A DNA stretch of 64,000 nucleotides from JABMMZ01 sp040403495 (GCA_040403495.1 JBBAKM010000013.1:15773-79772); one strand, 5' to 3'; counted from the first letter of the stretch, positions 1 to 8,094 are shown. The notes: a model not told the origin generated them from the sequence alone. Made by a program: numbers and translations.

Positions 1-1953
1 TGAAATCTGAGGATTGCCATGTATATCTAAATTATTTGATGTACCCATGCTAGTTACTATTAAATAATAAAATGAACTATCGCACCCTGGTATAACAGCA
101 ATGCCTTCGCCTGTTCTGATGGCGCTGTCAGAAAGTCTATTGTGTAATCTGTTTGCTGGCGGATAAACTGGTATGTTTTTTTTGTTTAAAACAACATCGC
201 CATTGCCTCCGTTTAAGCTTGTGTCAACAATGCTATATCTTAGTCCGTAATCTTTGTCAGTATTTGAATTGTGATTTTGATAATTGGTAGTAAATAAATA
301 ATATTTATTGCCATAATAGGGTATAGGCACAACAATGCCCCCATGTACAGAAGTGGAAGTGCCAAAAACAGTGCCATTGGGCATTTTTTGATGGTTTTTG
401 TCATACACATAAAAACTATCTGAACTGCCCACGATTTTACCACCCCCATAAAACAACAAACCGCCTGCTTTATTGTTCTGAACAATGCAACCTTCAAGGG
501 AGTTGAGGTTTTGGTAAGATAGAATACCTTTTAATCTTGCATCAAATGAATTTGAGTTTGGTGAAACTGCATTTTGATTAAAATCTAATCCTGCATAAGC
601 CCCAAAATACCAATTGCCTCTCGGGCTAGCAATGGGATTGCCACAATCCTGTACCACAATTAAATCTTTAATAGTTCTATAAATGGTATCTAATTGTTGG
701 TTAACCACAATAAGCGTTACATCATAAATGCCAAATTGAGTAAAGTTATGAGGATAGGTTCTGTTTGTCAGCCAAATGCTACTATCGATTATGTTGGTCG
801 TTTGATTGTGAAAAACCCAACGGTATTTTAAACTATCATTAAAAGCTCTGAAAACAATTTGATCTAACTTACATAAGTTGTATTCATTTGGCTTGAACAA
901 TGCTGTTGTTGTACCACAAGCATTACCTGTTAAAAATTTAATGTTATCGATGTCAATAACGCCCGCCAAATAGGTCTCAATGTGATAATACATCACTTGG
1001 GTTTGTTCGGGTGTAAACTCATTCATGCAATCTTCTTCTTTGTATGCTAAAAAATTATTAATGGGGTCATTTCTATCTGTTGGATGTTCGGTACAAGAGT
1101 TGGTTGATGTGGCACAAGAACCGTTACCTTGCGCCATTGGTGGCGTATCGCAGATGTAATCGCCCTGCGTATTACAATTGGTAGCGCTATCGCCACTGCA
1201 TCCTCCCTCAAACACATGCTCTAAGCCAAACAAGTGCCCTAACTCATGTACTAATATTTTGCCTCGGCTGTTGCTGTTGAGATTACAAGAACCACAAGTG
1301 TTTGTATTGCCAAAAAAGTCATATCGAATGGCTACGCCCATTTTTAAACTACCGGGTGAAGTAGCAGCACCAACATAATTAGTTGGAATACCATCATCAT
1401 CTAACAAAGATTTTACAATCCAAATGTTTAAATATTTGTCTTGAGGCAAAACATCAATACTCATTAAAGCATCGTTATCAATACCCATTCTATAATTGGT
1501 TAAGGCATTTTCATTTCTGGAAATACCTGAGAATGGGAAACTATCAGGATAAACAGATGCAGGGCAAAACTGAATATGATAGGGTGCAAAATAATAATTG
1601 AGTTCGTTGATTTGATTGATGATTTGCGCATCGCTGATATTACAGCCTGTACCTATGGAGCTTCCATCGTGAACAACGTGTATGGCGATGGGAATGACAT
1701 AATGGGCATTGCTATTTGTAGTTACACCCATCATGCTATATGCATTTGGAGGATTAACATAAGGTTTAAAGCTTGGTTGAGGCATTAACAAAGCTTTATT
1801 AACATCTTTGATTCTTTGATGTTTAAATTTGTTTAAGAAGTTTGAATCCAAACTTTGTCGATAGTTTTTCAGTTCATTGTAAGAACATTGAATTTGGGCA
1901 TTCATTGAACCATAAATTCCCAATAATAGAATGAAGAGTAGTTTTTTATTCAT
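1..1953 (-). CDS. Secreted M43 (pappalysin/cytophagalysin-type) metalloprotease, 3' end outside window
   Basis: Seen: the minus frame is open from ATG at 1953 to base 1 (651 codons, no stop), so the C-terminus lies outside the window. The N-terminus MNKKLLFILLLGIYGSMNAQ is a signal peptide. Residues 236-246 read HELGHLFGLEH, the HExxHxxGxxH zinc motif of metzincins. A later segment (NFLAYKEEDCMNEFTPEQ) fits the Met-turn of M43 enzymes, and Cys-rich loops lie between. Downstream is a PKD-like stretch, then a propeller-like domain beginning NWYFG. Known: M43B enzymes of Bacteroidota are secreted endopeptidases, often T9SS cargo. Inferred: the missing end probably carries a T9SS sorting domain. 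A TATATTTG -7 box lies 17 bases upstream. The same NWYFG/VWCFG domain occurs in the T9SS protein at 2293, on the other side of the XRE gene. Confidence 0.9.
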   Translation of the reverse strand, partial: MNKKLLFILLLGIYGSMNAQIQCSYNELKNYRQSLDSNFLNKFKHQRIKDVNKALLMPQPSFKPYVNPPNAYSMMGVTTNSNAHYVIPIAIHVVHDGSSIGTGCNISDAQIINQINELNYYFAPYHIQFCPASVYPDSFPFSGISRNENALTNYRMGIDNDALMSIDVLPQDKYLNIWIVKSLLDDDGIPTNYVGAATSPGSLKMGVAIRYDFFGNTNTCGSCNLNSNSRGKILVHELGHLFGLEHVFEGGCSGDSATNCNTQGDYICDTPPMAQGNGSCATSTNSCTEHPTDRNDPINNFLAYKEEDCMNEFTPEQTQVMYYHIETYLAGVIDIDNIKFLTGNACGTTTALFKPNEYNLCKLDQIVFRAFNDSLKYRWVFHNQTTNIIDSSIWLTNRTYPHNFTQFGIYDVTLIVVNQQLDTIYRTIKDLIVVQDCGNPIASPRGNWYFGAYAGLDFNQNAVSPNSNSFDARLKGILSYQNLNSLEGCIVQNNKAGGLLFYGGGKIVGSSDSFYVYDKNHQKMPNGTVFGTSTSVHGGIVVPIPYYGNKYYLFTTNYQNHNSNTDKDYGLRYSIVDTSLNGGNGDVVLNKKNIPVYPPANRLHNRLSDSAIRTGEGIAVIPGCDSSFYYLIVTSMGTSNNLDIHGNPQIS

Positions 1954-1970
1954 AATATAACATTTTGAGG

Positions 1971-1978
1971 CAAATATA
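1971..1978 (-). promoter_or_regulatory. Bacteroidota -7 box for the M43 protease
   Basis: The minus strand reads TATATTTG, matching TAnnTTTG, 17 bases before the ATG at 1953. The inverted repeat at 1988-2003 is immediately upstream. Confidence 0.5.
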
Positions 1979-1987
1979 AATAAAAAC

Positions 1988-2003
1988 ACTCACTTTAGTG
2001 AGT
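1988..2003. promoter_or_regulatory. Perfect inverted repeat, candidate operator
   Basis: ACTCACT-TT-AGTGAGT is a perfect 7-bp inverted repeat with a 2-base centre. It lies in the divergent gap between the protease start (1953) and the XRE start (2044), just upstream of the protease -7 box. Small XRE regulators often bind such palindromes next to their own gene. That this one does so is inference. Confidence 0.4.
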
Positions 2004-2043
2004 AAATTTATTTCTTATTAACATTTCCATTTGCAAAGTGAAA

Positions 2044-2265
2044 ATGAATGAAGAAGAAATATTAAATAAGATTGGTTTAAAACTTAAGCAAATTAGAAAA
2101 TCCAGAGGGTATACTAGTTATGAAAATTTTGCTTTTGAAAATGAATTGCACCCTGCATATTATTGGAAAGTCGAAAAGGGTAAAAACATCACCCTAGTAT
2201 ATTTAAAAAAAATTCTAGATATTCATAATATTACATTCAAAGAGTTTTTTTATGATATAGATTAA
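2044..2265 (+). CDS. Small XRE-family helix-turn-helix regulator
   Basis: A 73-residue protein that is one lambda-repressor-like HTH domain: KIGLKLKQIRKSRGYTS, then YENFAFENELHPAYYWKVEKG as helices 2-3, and a closing helix ending FKEFF. I chose ATG at 2044; an in-frame GTG at 2038 adds two residues. There is no sensor domain, so it would act as a simple DNA-binding repressor. It sits between two divergent secreted-protein genes sharing a propeller-like domain, with a perfect palindrome upstream. That suggests local control of one or both, but this is inference only. The Bacteroidota carry many such solitary XRE proteins of unknown target. Confidence 0.85.
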   Translation: MNEEEILNKIGLKLKQIRKSRGYTSYENFAFENELHPAYYWKVEKGKNITLVYLKKILDIHNITFKEFFYDID

Positions 2266-2280
2266 ATATGCATTATTGTG

Positions 2281-2288
2281 TATATTTG
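2281..2288 (+). promoter_or_regulatory. -7 box four bases before the start of the T9SS gene
   Basis: TATATTTG matches TAnnTTTG and ends 4 bases before the ATG at 2293. Initiation 4-7 bases downstream would fall on or next to the start codon, so the mRNA may be leaderless. Confidence 0.45.
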
Positions 2289-2292
2289 CAAT

Positions 2293-4365
2293 ATGAAATT
2301 TAACTTATTTATAATCTTTCTTTTAAGTTTTTCAAATATTTTTTCTCAAAGTTTTTTTAATGCAAGGGTTTGGTGTTTTGGTATAGGTAATAAAATTGAA
2401 TTTAATGATTCATTAAATTTCTCTAATTCTCAAATTAATTCAGATGAAAGCAGCTCAAGTATATGTGATGCTAACGGAAACTTGTTAATATACACAAATG
2501 GAAACAGTGTATATAACAAATATGATAAGATAATAAGAAACGGAAATGATGTTGGATTTAAATTATCAAACAATACAACAACTTCTAAAATGGGTTCGAT
2601 TTTAATTACCCATTATGACAATAAAGATTCATTTGTTTATTTGTTTAATACTGATTATGAAGGAGGTAGTAATGGATTGGTTTATTCTAAAATATCAACT
2701 TATAGCAACAATGATTCGGGAGAAGTTATTATAAGTAAGAAAAAATTAATTGGACCAGTTAATGAGTCAATTTCCGCAGTAAATCATAGTAATGGAAGAG
2801 ACATATGGATTGTTTGTCATAGCTTTGGCGATGATTTTTTTTATGCTTTTCTCTTAACAAAGAACGGCATTAGTTTATGTCCAATTGTAAGTAAAATTGG
2901 ATTATCTCATTGCAAATCAGGAATTTCATGCGCTCAAGTTGCAATGAAATTTTCACCTAACGGAGAGAAAATCGCTACACAAAGTTTTGCATTCAACACA
3001 ACGCAAGTTTTTCAATTTGATGCTACAAATGGTGTTATTCATAATAATATATATAATTATAGTGGGCACATATCTTACACATTTGAATTTTCAAAAAATT
3101 CCAATGTGATTTATCTGAATAAATCTAATTTAGGAATTGACAAAGTAAATTTAATTAACAAACAAATTGTAGGTGCTAATAGTGAATTAAAATCTGTTAC
3201 AGGTATTCAAATTGCAATTGATGGCAATATATATATATGCAAATATCCTACAAAAGATTTATTTGTTATTAGAAATACAGAAAATGAAAATGACAGCATT
3301 CAAATTTTTAAATTAAACAATAAACTAATAAATAACGGATTAACCCTACCGTCATTCAACCAATCTTATTTCTTCACCCCTGCAATAAATTATAACTACG
3401 AAATGAACTGCATTAAAAACAGTATTCAATTTTGGGGTAAAGATACATTTGGAGCTAATGTACATACTTGGCAAGTTCGTAAGTTAGCAGTTGGTAATTG
3501 GCAATTGGGTGGTTCTAATAAAAATATTAACTATACTTTTGCTGATACAGGCACTTATGAAGTTAGATACATTGCATCTAATGGCAACAAAGTAGATACA
3601 GTAGTTAAAAGCATTGTGCTTTATGATAAGATTAAGCAAGATTTTTTGGGAAAGGATACAACTTATGTTCAGGGTGATGTAATTAACAAAACTTTGTTTG
3701 CACCAACACCTAATCATTGTGTAAGGTGGTGGTATTCGAAAGACCTCACCCCAGCCCTCTCCAAAGGAGAGGGAGTAAATCTCGTTGCAGATAGTGTTGG
3801 CACATATATTTGCAAAGTAACCAATCAAGCTTTTTGCGAAGTATGGGACACTATCGTAATTAGTGAATGTATTAATAACCTCAATCAACCTAGTTTGTTC
3901 AGAAGCAGAGACACTTTAAGAACTTGGCATTTGAATGCGGATAGTTTTGTATGGTACAGAAATAATCAAATATATAAGATAACGAAACAACCTTTTTTAG
4001 CATTAACAGATACCGGCAATTACAGAGTTGAAGCAGCCAAGAAAGGACATTGCAATAGGGGAAGTGTGGGTCAAATATTAGTTAGTAAGTTAAATGTAAA
4101 TGTCATTGGAATTGAGAATTTAGGGATAAGAGTTTTTCCAAATCCGAGTAGCGGTTTGGTTAAAATAGAGGGTGAAGTAGGGTTTAGTTTGGAAATTAGG
4201 GATGTTTTAGGTCGCGTTATTGAACAATTGAAATACGAAGACCAAAACAGTTCTCCTCTCCTTGGGAGAGGGGTTAGGAGTGAGGTCTTTTTACCCAAAG
4301 GGATTTATTTCTTTCATTTTGATGTTGGTGCTTATAGAAGTGTGGAGAAAGTGGTGGTGTATTAG
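2293..4365 (+). CDS. T9SS type A sorting-domain protein with N-terminal propeller-like domain
   Basis: I chose ATG 2293 because the signal peptide MKFNLFIIFLLSFSNIFSQS begins there; a longer reading from 2278 would place extra residues in front of it. The N-terminal half (VWCFG..., SSSICDANGNLLIYTNG) matches the propeller-like region common in secreted gliding/adhesion-type proteins of Bacteroidota. A PKD/Ig-like middle follows. The last 80 residues (GIRVFPNPSSGLVKIEG ... GIYFFHF) form a type A sorting domain that directs export and surface anchoring by T9SS. Odd: two copies of a GC-richer palindromic repeat sit in frame (3741-3775 and 4251-4288), the second inside the sorting domain. Function of the passenger is unknown. 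Confidence 0.88.
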   Translation: MKFNLFIIFLLSFSNIFSQSFFNARVWCFGIGNKIEFNDSLNFSNSQINSDESSSSICDANGNLLIYTNGNSVYNKYDKIIRNGNDVGFKLSNNTTTSKMGSILITHYDNKDSFVYLFNTDYEGGSNGLVYSKISTYSNNDSGEVIISKKKLIGPVNESISAVNHSNGRDIWIVCHSFGDDFFYAFLLTKNGISLCPIVSKIGLSHCKSGISCAQVAMKFSPNGEKIATQSFAFNTTQVFQFDATNGVIHNNIYNYSGHISYTFEFSKNSNVIYLNKSNLGIDKVNLINKQIVGANSELKSVTGIQIAIDGNIYICKYPTKDLFVIRNTENENDSIQIFKLNNKLINNGLTLPSFNQSYFFTPAINYNYEMNCIKNSIQFWGKDTFGANVHTWQVRKLAVGNWQLGGSNKNINYTFADTGTYEVRYIASNGNKVDTVVKSIVLYDKIKQDFLGKDTTYVQGDVINKTLFAPTPNHCVRWWYSKDLTPALSKGEGVNLVADSVGTYICKVTNQAFCEVWDTIVISECINNLNQPSLFRSRDTLRTWHLNADSFVWYRNNQIYKITKQPFLALTDTGNYRVEAAKKGHCNRGSVGQILVSKLNVNVIGIENLGIRVFPNPSSGLVKIEGEVGFSLEIRDVLGRVIEQLKYEDQNSSPLLGRGVRSEVFLPKGIYFFHFDVGAYRSVEKVVVY
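3741..3775 (+). repeat. Palindromic repeat inserted in frame, copy 1
   Basis: The segment contains CCTCACCCC, then CCCTCTCC-AA-AGGAGAGGG, a near-perfect hairpin, and is much richer in G+C than the surrounding gene. It is translated as DLTPALSKGEG. A related copy lies inverted at 4251-4288. This resembles dispersed palindromic repeats normally seen between genes in Bacteroidota. Confidence 0.7.
4251..4288 (-). repeat. Palindromic repeat inserted in frame, copy 2 (inverted)
   Basis: On the minus strand it reads GACCTCACTCC then CCCCTCTCC-C-AAGGAGAGG, aligning with the 3741-3775 copy in the opposite orientation. In the gene's frame it is translated SPLLGRGVRSEV and interrupts the C-terminal T9SS sorting domain without breaking the frame. 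Confidence 0.65.
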
Positions 4366-4395
4366 AAAAATAAAGTAAATTGAAATTCTATTCAA

Positions 4396-4425
4396 CAAAA
4401 AAGCCTCGATAAATCGAGGCTTTTT
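4396..4425. terminator. Bidirectional intrinsic terminator
   Basis: Stem GCCTCGAT (4403-4410) pairs with ATCGAGGC (4413-4420). It is flanked by an A run on the left and TTTTT on the right, so it can end transcription of the T9SS gene and of the minus-strand tRNA. Confidence 0.85.
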
Positions 4426-4432
4426 CTGTTTG

Positions 4433-4516
4433 TGCCCAGGACCGGAGTCGAACCGGTACGGGGGTGAACCCACAGGTGTTTGAGACCAGCGCGTCTACCA
4501 ATTCCGCCACCTGGGC
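4433..4516 (-). tRNA. tRNA-Leu (anticodon CAA)
   Basis: The minus strand folds as an 84-nt class II tRNA: acceptor GCCCAGG/CCTGGGC, D-arm with GGTAGACGCG, a variable arm TGGGTTCACCCCCG, and T-arm CCGGTTCGACTCCGG. The seven-base anticodon loop CTCAAAC places CAA at 34-36, which decodes UUG as leucine. The discriminator is A and the 3' CCA is not encoded, as in many Bacteroidota. The anticodon stem CTGGT/ACCTG has one U-U mismatch (28-42). Confidence 0.95.
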
Positions 4517-4626
4517 ATCGGTTTCCTTTTTTAAAGGAGTGCAAAAGTATTGATTAAAATATTTGTAACAAAATTTTTTTTTATAATTTGTTAGTTCATT
4601 GTCTGTGATTGCCCATTTAAAGTCTT

Positions 4627-4634
4627 TATTTTTG
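4627..4634 (+). promoter_or_regulatory. -7 box for purD
   Basis: TATTTTTG matches TAnnTTTG and ends 4 bases before the purD ATG, giving a very short or absent 5' leader. Confidence 0.5.
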
Positions 4635-4638
4635 CATC

Positions 4639-5928
4639 ATGAATGTTTTAATTTTAGGAAGTGGTGGTAGAGAACATGTCTTTGCATCCAAAATTAGTCA
4701 AAGTGAAAAGTGTAAAAACCTGTATGTAGCTCCCGGAAATGCAGGAACTAGCTTGTGCGCAACTAATGTAGCATTGTCTCCACTCGATTTTGAAGCCATT
4801 AAAACCTTCTGTTTGGACAAGCAAATCGATTTAATTTTGCCTGGAAATGAAGATCCCCTAGTAGCTGGCATTGTGGATTTTGTGAAAAATGACAGTCAAA
4901 TCAATCACATTCACATCGTTGGTCCCTATAAAAACGGAGCCATTATCGAAGGAAGTAAGGATTTTTCTAAAGCATTTATGAAAAAGTATCAAATTCCTAC
5001 TGCTGCCTATCTAACCGTTACGAATCAAAATATGGAAGAAGGTATCGCTTTTTTAAGAACGATGTCTTCGCCCTATGTTTTAAAAGCGGATGGTTTGGCT
5101 GCTGGTAAAGGGGTGTTGATTGAATTTGATATTGAAACGGCAATCAGTGCTTTAAAGGATATTTTGGGTGGTAAATTTGGCGATGCTGGAAATAAAGTAG
5201 TTATCGAAGAGTTCTTGGATGGCATCGAATTAAGCAGTTTTGTGTTAACCGATGGGCATTCATACAAAATATTACCCGAAGCCAAAGATTATAAAAGAAT
5301 AGGTGAGGGAGATAAAGGCTTGAATACGGGTGGAATGGGCGCTGTTTCTCCTGTTCCTTTTGCCAATAAAGCTTTTATGGAGAAAGTTGAAAAACAGGTT
5401 ATTATTCCAACTATTGAAGGGTTTAAAAGTGAAAATATCGACTACCGAGGATTCGTTTTTATAGGTTTAATGAATGTGGGTGGTGAGCCTAAAGTAATTG
5501 AGTACAATTGCCGAATGGGGGATCCTGAAACCGAAGTGGTGATTCACCGTTTACAAAATGACTTTTTGGATTTGCTATTGTCAGTTTCTAATCAACAATT
5601 ACATCAAGTTGTGTTGAATGTGAGTGATGAGTCTGCAGCAACTGTATTTATGGTTTCTGGCGGTTACCCTGAATCATTCCCTAAAGGATTCGAAATTAAT
5701 AATCTCGATAAAGTAACGGATACAACTGTATATCACGCAGGAACTAAACAAGAGGGAGGTAAAGTATTGACGAATGGAGGAAGAGTCATTGCTTTAACAT
5801 CTACTGCAAATTCCATGGAAGAGGCTATTGCTAAATCTATGAAAGCGGCAGAAATAATAGACTATCAAAATAAATATTATAGAAAAGATATTGGTAACGA
5901 TTTAAGAAAATACAATGAACAAATTTAA
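4639..5928 (+). CDS. purD: Phosphoribosylamine-glycine ligase (GARS)
   Basis: Catalyses ATP-dependent joining of 5-phosphoribosylamine and glycine, step 2 of de novo IMP synthesis, in the cytoplasm. The 429-aa length is usual for the monofunctional enzyme. Visible motifs: N-terminal GSGGREH near residue 7, ATP-grasp segments VLKADGLAAGKGV (about 147-159) and NTGGMGA (about 229-235), and the metal/ATP site EYNCRMGDPETE (about 288-299). The start is fixed by the -7 box 4 bases upstream. Its last 14 bases overlap the DUF502 gene, so the two are probably cotranscribed. Other purine genes are not adjacent; purC is 13 kb away. Confidence 0.97.
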   Translation: MNVLILGSGGREHVFASKISQSEKCKNLYVAPGNAGTSLCATNVALSPLDFEAIKTFCLDKQIDLILPGNEDPLVAGIVDFVKNDSQINHIHIVGPYKNGAIIEGSKDFSKAFMKKYQIPTAAYLTVTNQNMEEGIAFLRTMSSPYVLKADGLAAGKGVLIEFDIETAISALKDILGGKFGDAGNKVVIEEFLDGIELSSFVLTDGHSYKILPEAKDYKRIGEGDKGLNTGGMGAVSPVPFANKAFMEKVEKQVIIPTIEGFKSENIDYRGFVFIGLMNVGGEPKVIEYNCRMGDPETEVVIHRLQNDFLDLLLSVSNQQLHQVVLNVSDESAATVFMVSGGYPESFPKGFEINNLDKVTDTTVYHAGTKQEGGKVLTNGGRVIALTSTANSMEEAIAKSMKAAEIIDYQNKYYRKDIGNDLRKYNEQI

Positions 5929-6511
5929 AAACGAATACAGAAGAAAGCGATTAGTAACTCGACTTGTTAATTATTTTTTGCGTGGATTGTTGATTGGTAT
6001 TCCATTGGCAGCAACTCTAGCAGGGATTCTTTGGTTATTTAATGCAATTGACGGTTTGTTGGGACAAGACCATATTCCTGGTTTGGGTGTCCTAATTGTG
6101 TTTGGTTCAATATTGCTGGTTGGAATGATTGGGTCTAGTGTTTTGGTTCAACCATTTATCAATTGGTTTGAAGATTGGTTGGAAAAAACCCCTGGTGTAA
6201 AGTTCTTGTATTCTTCTGTTAAGGATATTGTAGAAGCATTTGTTGGAGAAAAAAAGAAATTCTCTAAACCTGTAATGGTTGAAATGAATGGGGAGGGGAT
6301 TTATAAAATTGGTTTTGTGACTATCAAAGATTTAACTAAAATTAACATGGAAGGTTATTCTGGTGTGTACTTTCCTAAATCCTATGGCTTTATGGGTGAT
6401 TTGTATTTGGTCGACAATAAAAAGATTAAACCACTTGACGCTAATCCAACGATGGTGTTTAAGATGATTGTTTCTGGCGGCGTAACTGGTTTCGAAGGCC
6501 CAGACGCTTAA
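5915..6511 (+). CDS. DUF502 family integral membrane protein
   Basis: A 198-aa protein with a basic N-terminus (MNKFKNEYRRKRLVTRLVNY), two strong membrane segments (about residues 23-46 and 56-78), then a soluble cytoplasmic-type domain containing GVKFLYSSVKDIVEAF and a conserved PKSYGFMGDLYLV stretch. This matches the DUF502 family, conserved in bacteria and plants (COV-like), biochemical role unknown. It overlaps purD by 14 bases, suggesting translational coupling. Its 3' end overlaps the convergent lycopene cyclase gene by 53 bp of antisense coding. Confidence 0.88.
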   Translation: MNKFKNEYRRKRLVTRLVNYFLRGLLIGIPLAATLAGILWLFNAIDGLLGQDHIPGLGVLIVFGSILLVGMIGSSVLVQPFINWFEDWLEKTPGVKFLYSSVKDIVEAFVGEKKKFSKPVMVEMNGEGIYKIGFVTIKDLTKINMEGYSGVYFPKSYGFMGDLYLVDNKKIKPLDANPTMVFKMIVSGGVTGFEGPDA

Positions 6512-7169
6512 ACCATTCGTACAATCCAATGTTCATAAGCAATAGGGTCATGTTGTAGAAAAAATCTTCTACGGGGATGGTCCCTATTCTAATATTCATC
6601 GTTTCCAAATTATTATAAACAACAACGGGTTTAGCCGTTAATATTCCATTGACGATAAACATTGGGATTATGGAAATTGCGAAAGCAAAGAAAAACCAAC
6701 TCATGTAACGTCTTTTGATAATTACAAGATGCGTTCCAAGCATAAAGCTTAAAATAAGGCAGGTAATTCCAGTGTACAATCTATCATTGAACCAGTAAAG
6801 CATTGACACTGTAATGCCAAAAGCAAGCAAAGTAAACCAACGGTAAAGTTTTTCAAATACTTCACTTCTGCCAATGTAGGCTATTAAACACTCGTAGATA
6901 AAAAGGCAGGCATAGGGAACGGTAACAAAAAACATGACTTCTTCGATGGGGATATCTCCAATAAAATAACCAGTTAGGTGAAGAGAGTTAAATCCCCAAA
7001 CATTCATATCTGTAAACCATTGGTCCCAAATAAGAAAGAAAATACCTGTGATTAAAATAGCAGGAAAAAGGAATTTGAAATTCTTATAAAAAGCAACCTT
7101 TTTATCGAACGAGAGTATAAAAGGGAACAATACAGTCCCTATGTTCAACCATAAATATAAGTTATTCAT
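6459..7169 (-). CDS. Lycopene cyclase domain protein (CrtYc-YdL-like carotenoid cyclase)
   Basis: A 236-aa membrane protein with six to seven predicted helices in two repeats of the heterodimeric-type lycopene cyclase domain. Each repeat carries the PxE motif: IPIEEVMFFVTVPYACLF near residue 80 and IPVEDFFYNMTLLLMN near residue 205. The family cyclises lycopene ends to beta rings in the membrane, so the product would be beta-carotene-type pigment. It begins inside the end of the ECF sigma factor gene (8-bp overlap), implying one operon. No crtB, crtI or crtZ is in the window. The last 17 or so codons are antisense to the DUF502 gene. Confidence 0.9.
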   Translation of the reverse strand: MNNLYLWLNIGTVLFPFILSFDKKVAFYKNFKFLFPAILITGIFFLIWDQWFTDMNVWGFNSLHLTGYFIGDIPIEEVMFFVTVPYACLFIYECLIAYIGRSEVFEKLYRWFTLLAFGITVSMLYWFNDRLYTGITCLILSFMLGTHLVIIKRRYMSWFFFAFAISIIPMFIVNGILTAKPVVVYNNLETMNIRIGTIPVEDFFYNMTLLLMNIGLYEWFKRLGLRNQLRRQKQSS

Positions 7170-7707
7170 TCATCGATTTATTGTATCCAAAAGCAACGCC
7201 ATAAACACTAAGTTTTTTGCGTAAAATTCTTTTAGCTACAAATATACGAGTTTTAACCGTTCCAATCGGAATATTTAACTCTTCGGCAATTTCGTGGTAT
7301 TTAAAACCCTCAATGTTCAACATAAAAGTTACTTTTAAGTCTGTTGGTAAGGCTTTAATGGCAACTTCTAAATCTTTTCTGATAAAATTCAATTCACCTT
7401 GATTCTCAGTTTTGTGAGTTGGGATGTCCAAGAAATAAGTGTTGTCTGTTGCATCTAAAAAGGTGTTTCGTTTAACCATACGACGGTAGTTGTTAATGAA
7501 ACTGTTTTTCATAATAGTAAACAACCAACCTTTAAAGTTTGTGCCTTCAGAAAACTTGTCCTGATATCTCAAAGCTTTTAAAACTGTGTCTTGGACTAAA
7601 TCATTTGCATCTTCAATGTTTCTTGTAAGTTGCATAGCTAATGATCTAAGAGATGAAATTTCCTTTTGTACCATAGATTCAAAAGGAATCGCGATTGGAT
7701 GTAACAT
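7162..7707 (-). CDS. ECF-type RNA polymerase sigma-70 factor
   Basis: 181 aa with region 2 (ARNIEDAN-like segment LTRNIEDANDLVQDTVLKAL, then FKGWLFTIMKNSFINNYRR) and region 4 (LPTDLKVTFMLNIEGFKYHEIAEELNIPIGTVKTR, an HTH). Regions 1 and 3 are missing, as in ECF sigma factors. No anti-sigma gene is adjacent; the downstream overlapping gene is the lycopene cyclase. ECF factors paired with carotenoid genes are known in light or oxidative-stress control (for example CarQ of Myxococcus). Such a role here is inference. A TACTTTTG -7 box lies 27 bases upstream of the ATG. Confidence 0.93.
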   Translation of the reverse strand: MLHPIAIPFESMVQKEISSLRSLAMQLTRNIEDANDLVQDTVLKALRYQDKFSEGTNFKGWLFTIMKNSFINNYRRMVKRNTFLDATDNTYFLDIPTHKTENQGELNFIRKDLEVAIKALPTDLKVTFMLNIEGFKYHEIAEELNIPIGTVKTRIFVAKRILRKKLSVYGVAFGYNKSMNE

Positions 7708-7734
7708 GGTTTTTATTATTTAAATTTGTTGAAA

Positions 7735-7742
7735 CAAAAGTA
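7735..7742 (-). promoter_or_regulatory. -7 box for the sigma factor-cyclase operon
   Basis: The minus strand reads TACTTTTG, matching TAnnTTTG, 27 bases before the sigma factor ATG. Confidence 0.5.
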
Positions 7743-8094
7743 GATGGTCTAAAACTGATTTGCATCTTTTTTTGTTTAATTATTGTCTTTTTTTACTTAA
7801 ACACAACGTTATTTTACTAATAATCAGTTTGTTAATGTTTTATTTAATGTTTGTTAATCCTCTTTTTTGCTACTTAATATATTGATTATTAAGTATTTAT
7901 TTTGTTTTACTTTTGTTAAACAAGATTTTTTACTTAAACATAGTTATATTTATAAAGTGTTGAAAATAAGATTAATTTACACAAATTGTTGAATATCAGT
8001 GTATGTTTCAATTTGTTTTGTTTATGAAAAGATAAACAAAATTGATAGGATTGGGATTTTGTTAATGTTTTTTACTCTGTTACAATTCATTTTT

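Noticed and set aside
1178..1788. Three small plus-strand frames opposite the first gene
   Set aside because: They are antisense shadows of the M43 protease, whose frame is open on the minus strand from 1953 to 1 with signal peptide and zinc motif.
3484..3888. 134-aa minus-strand frame inside the T9SS gene, containing LSFGEGWGEVF
   Set aside because: That phrase is the reverse reading of the palindromic repeat copy at 3741-3775. The rest has no protein-like features.
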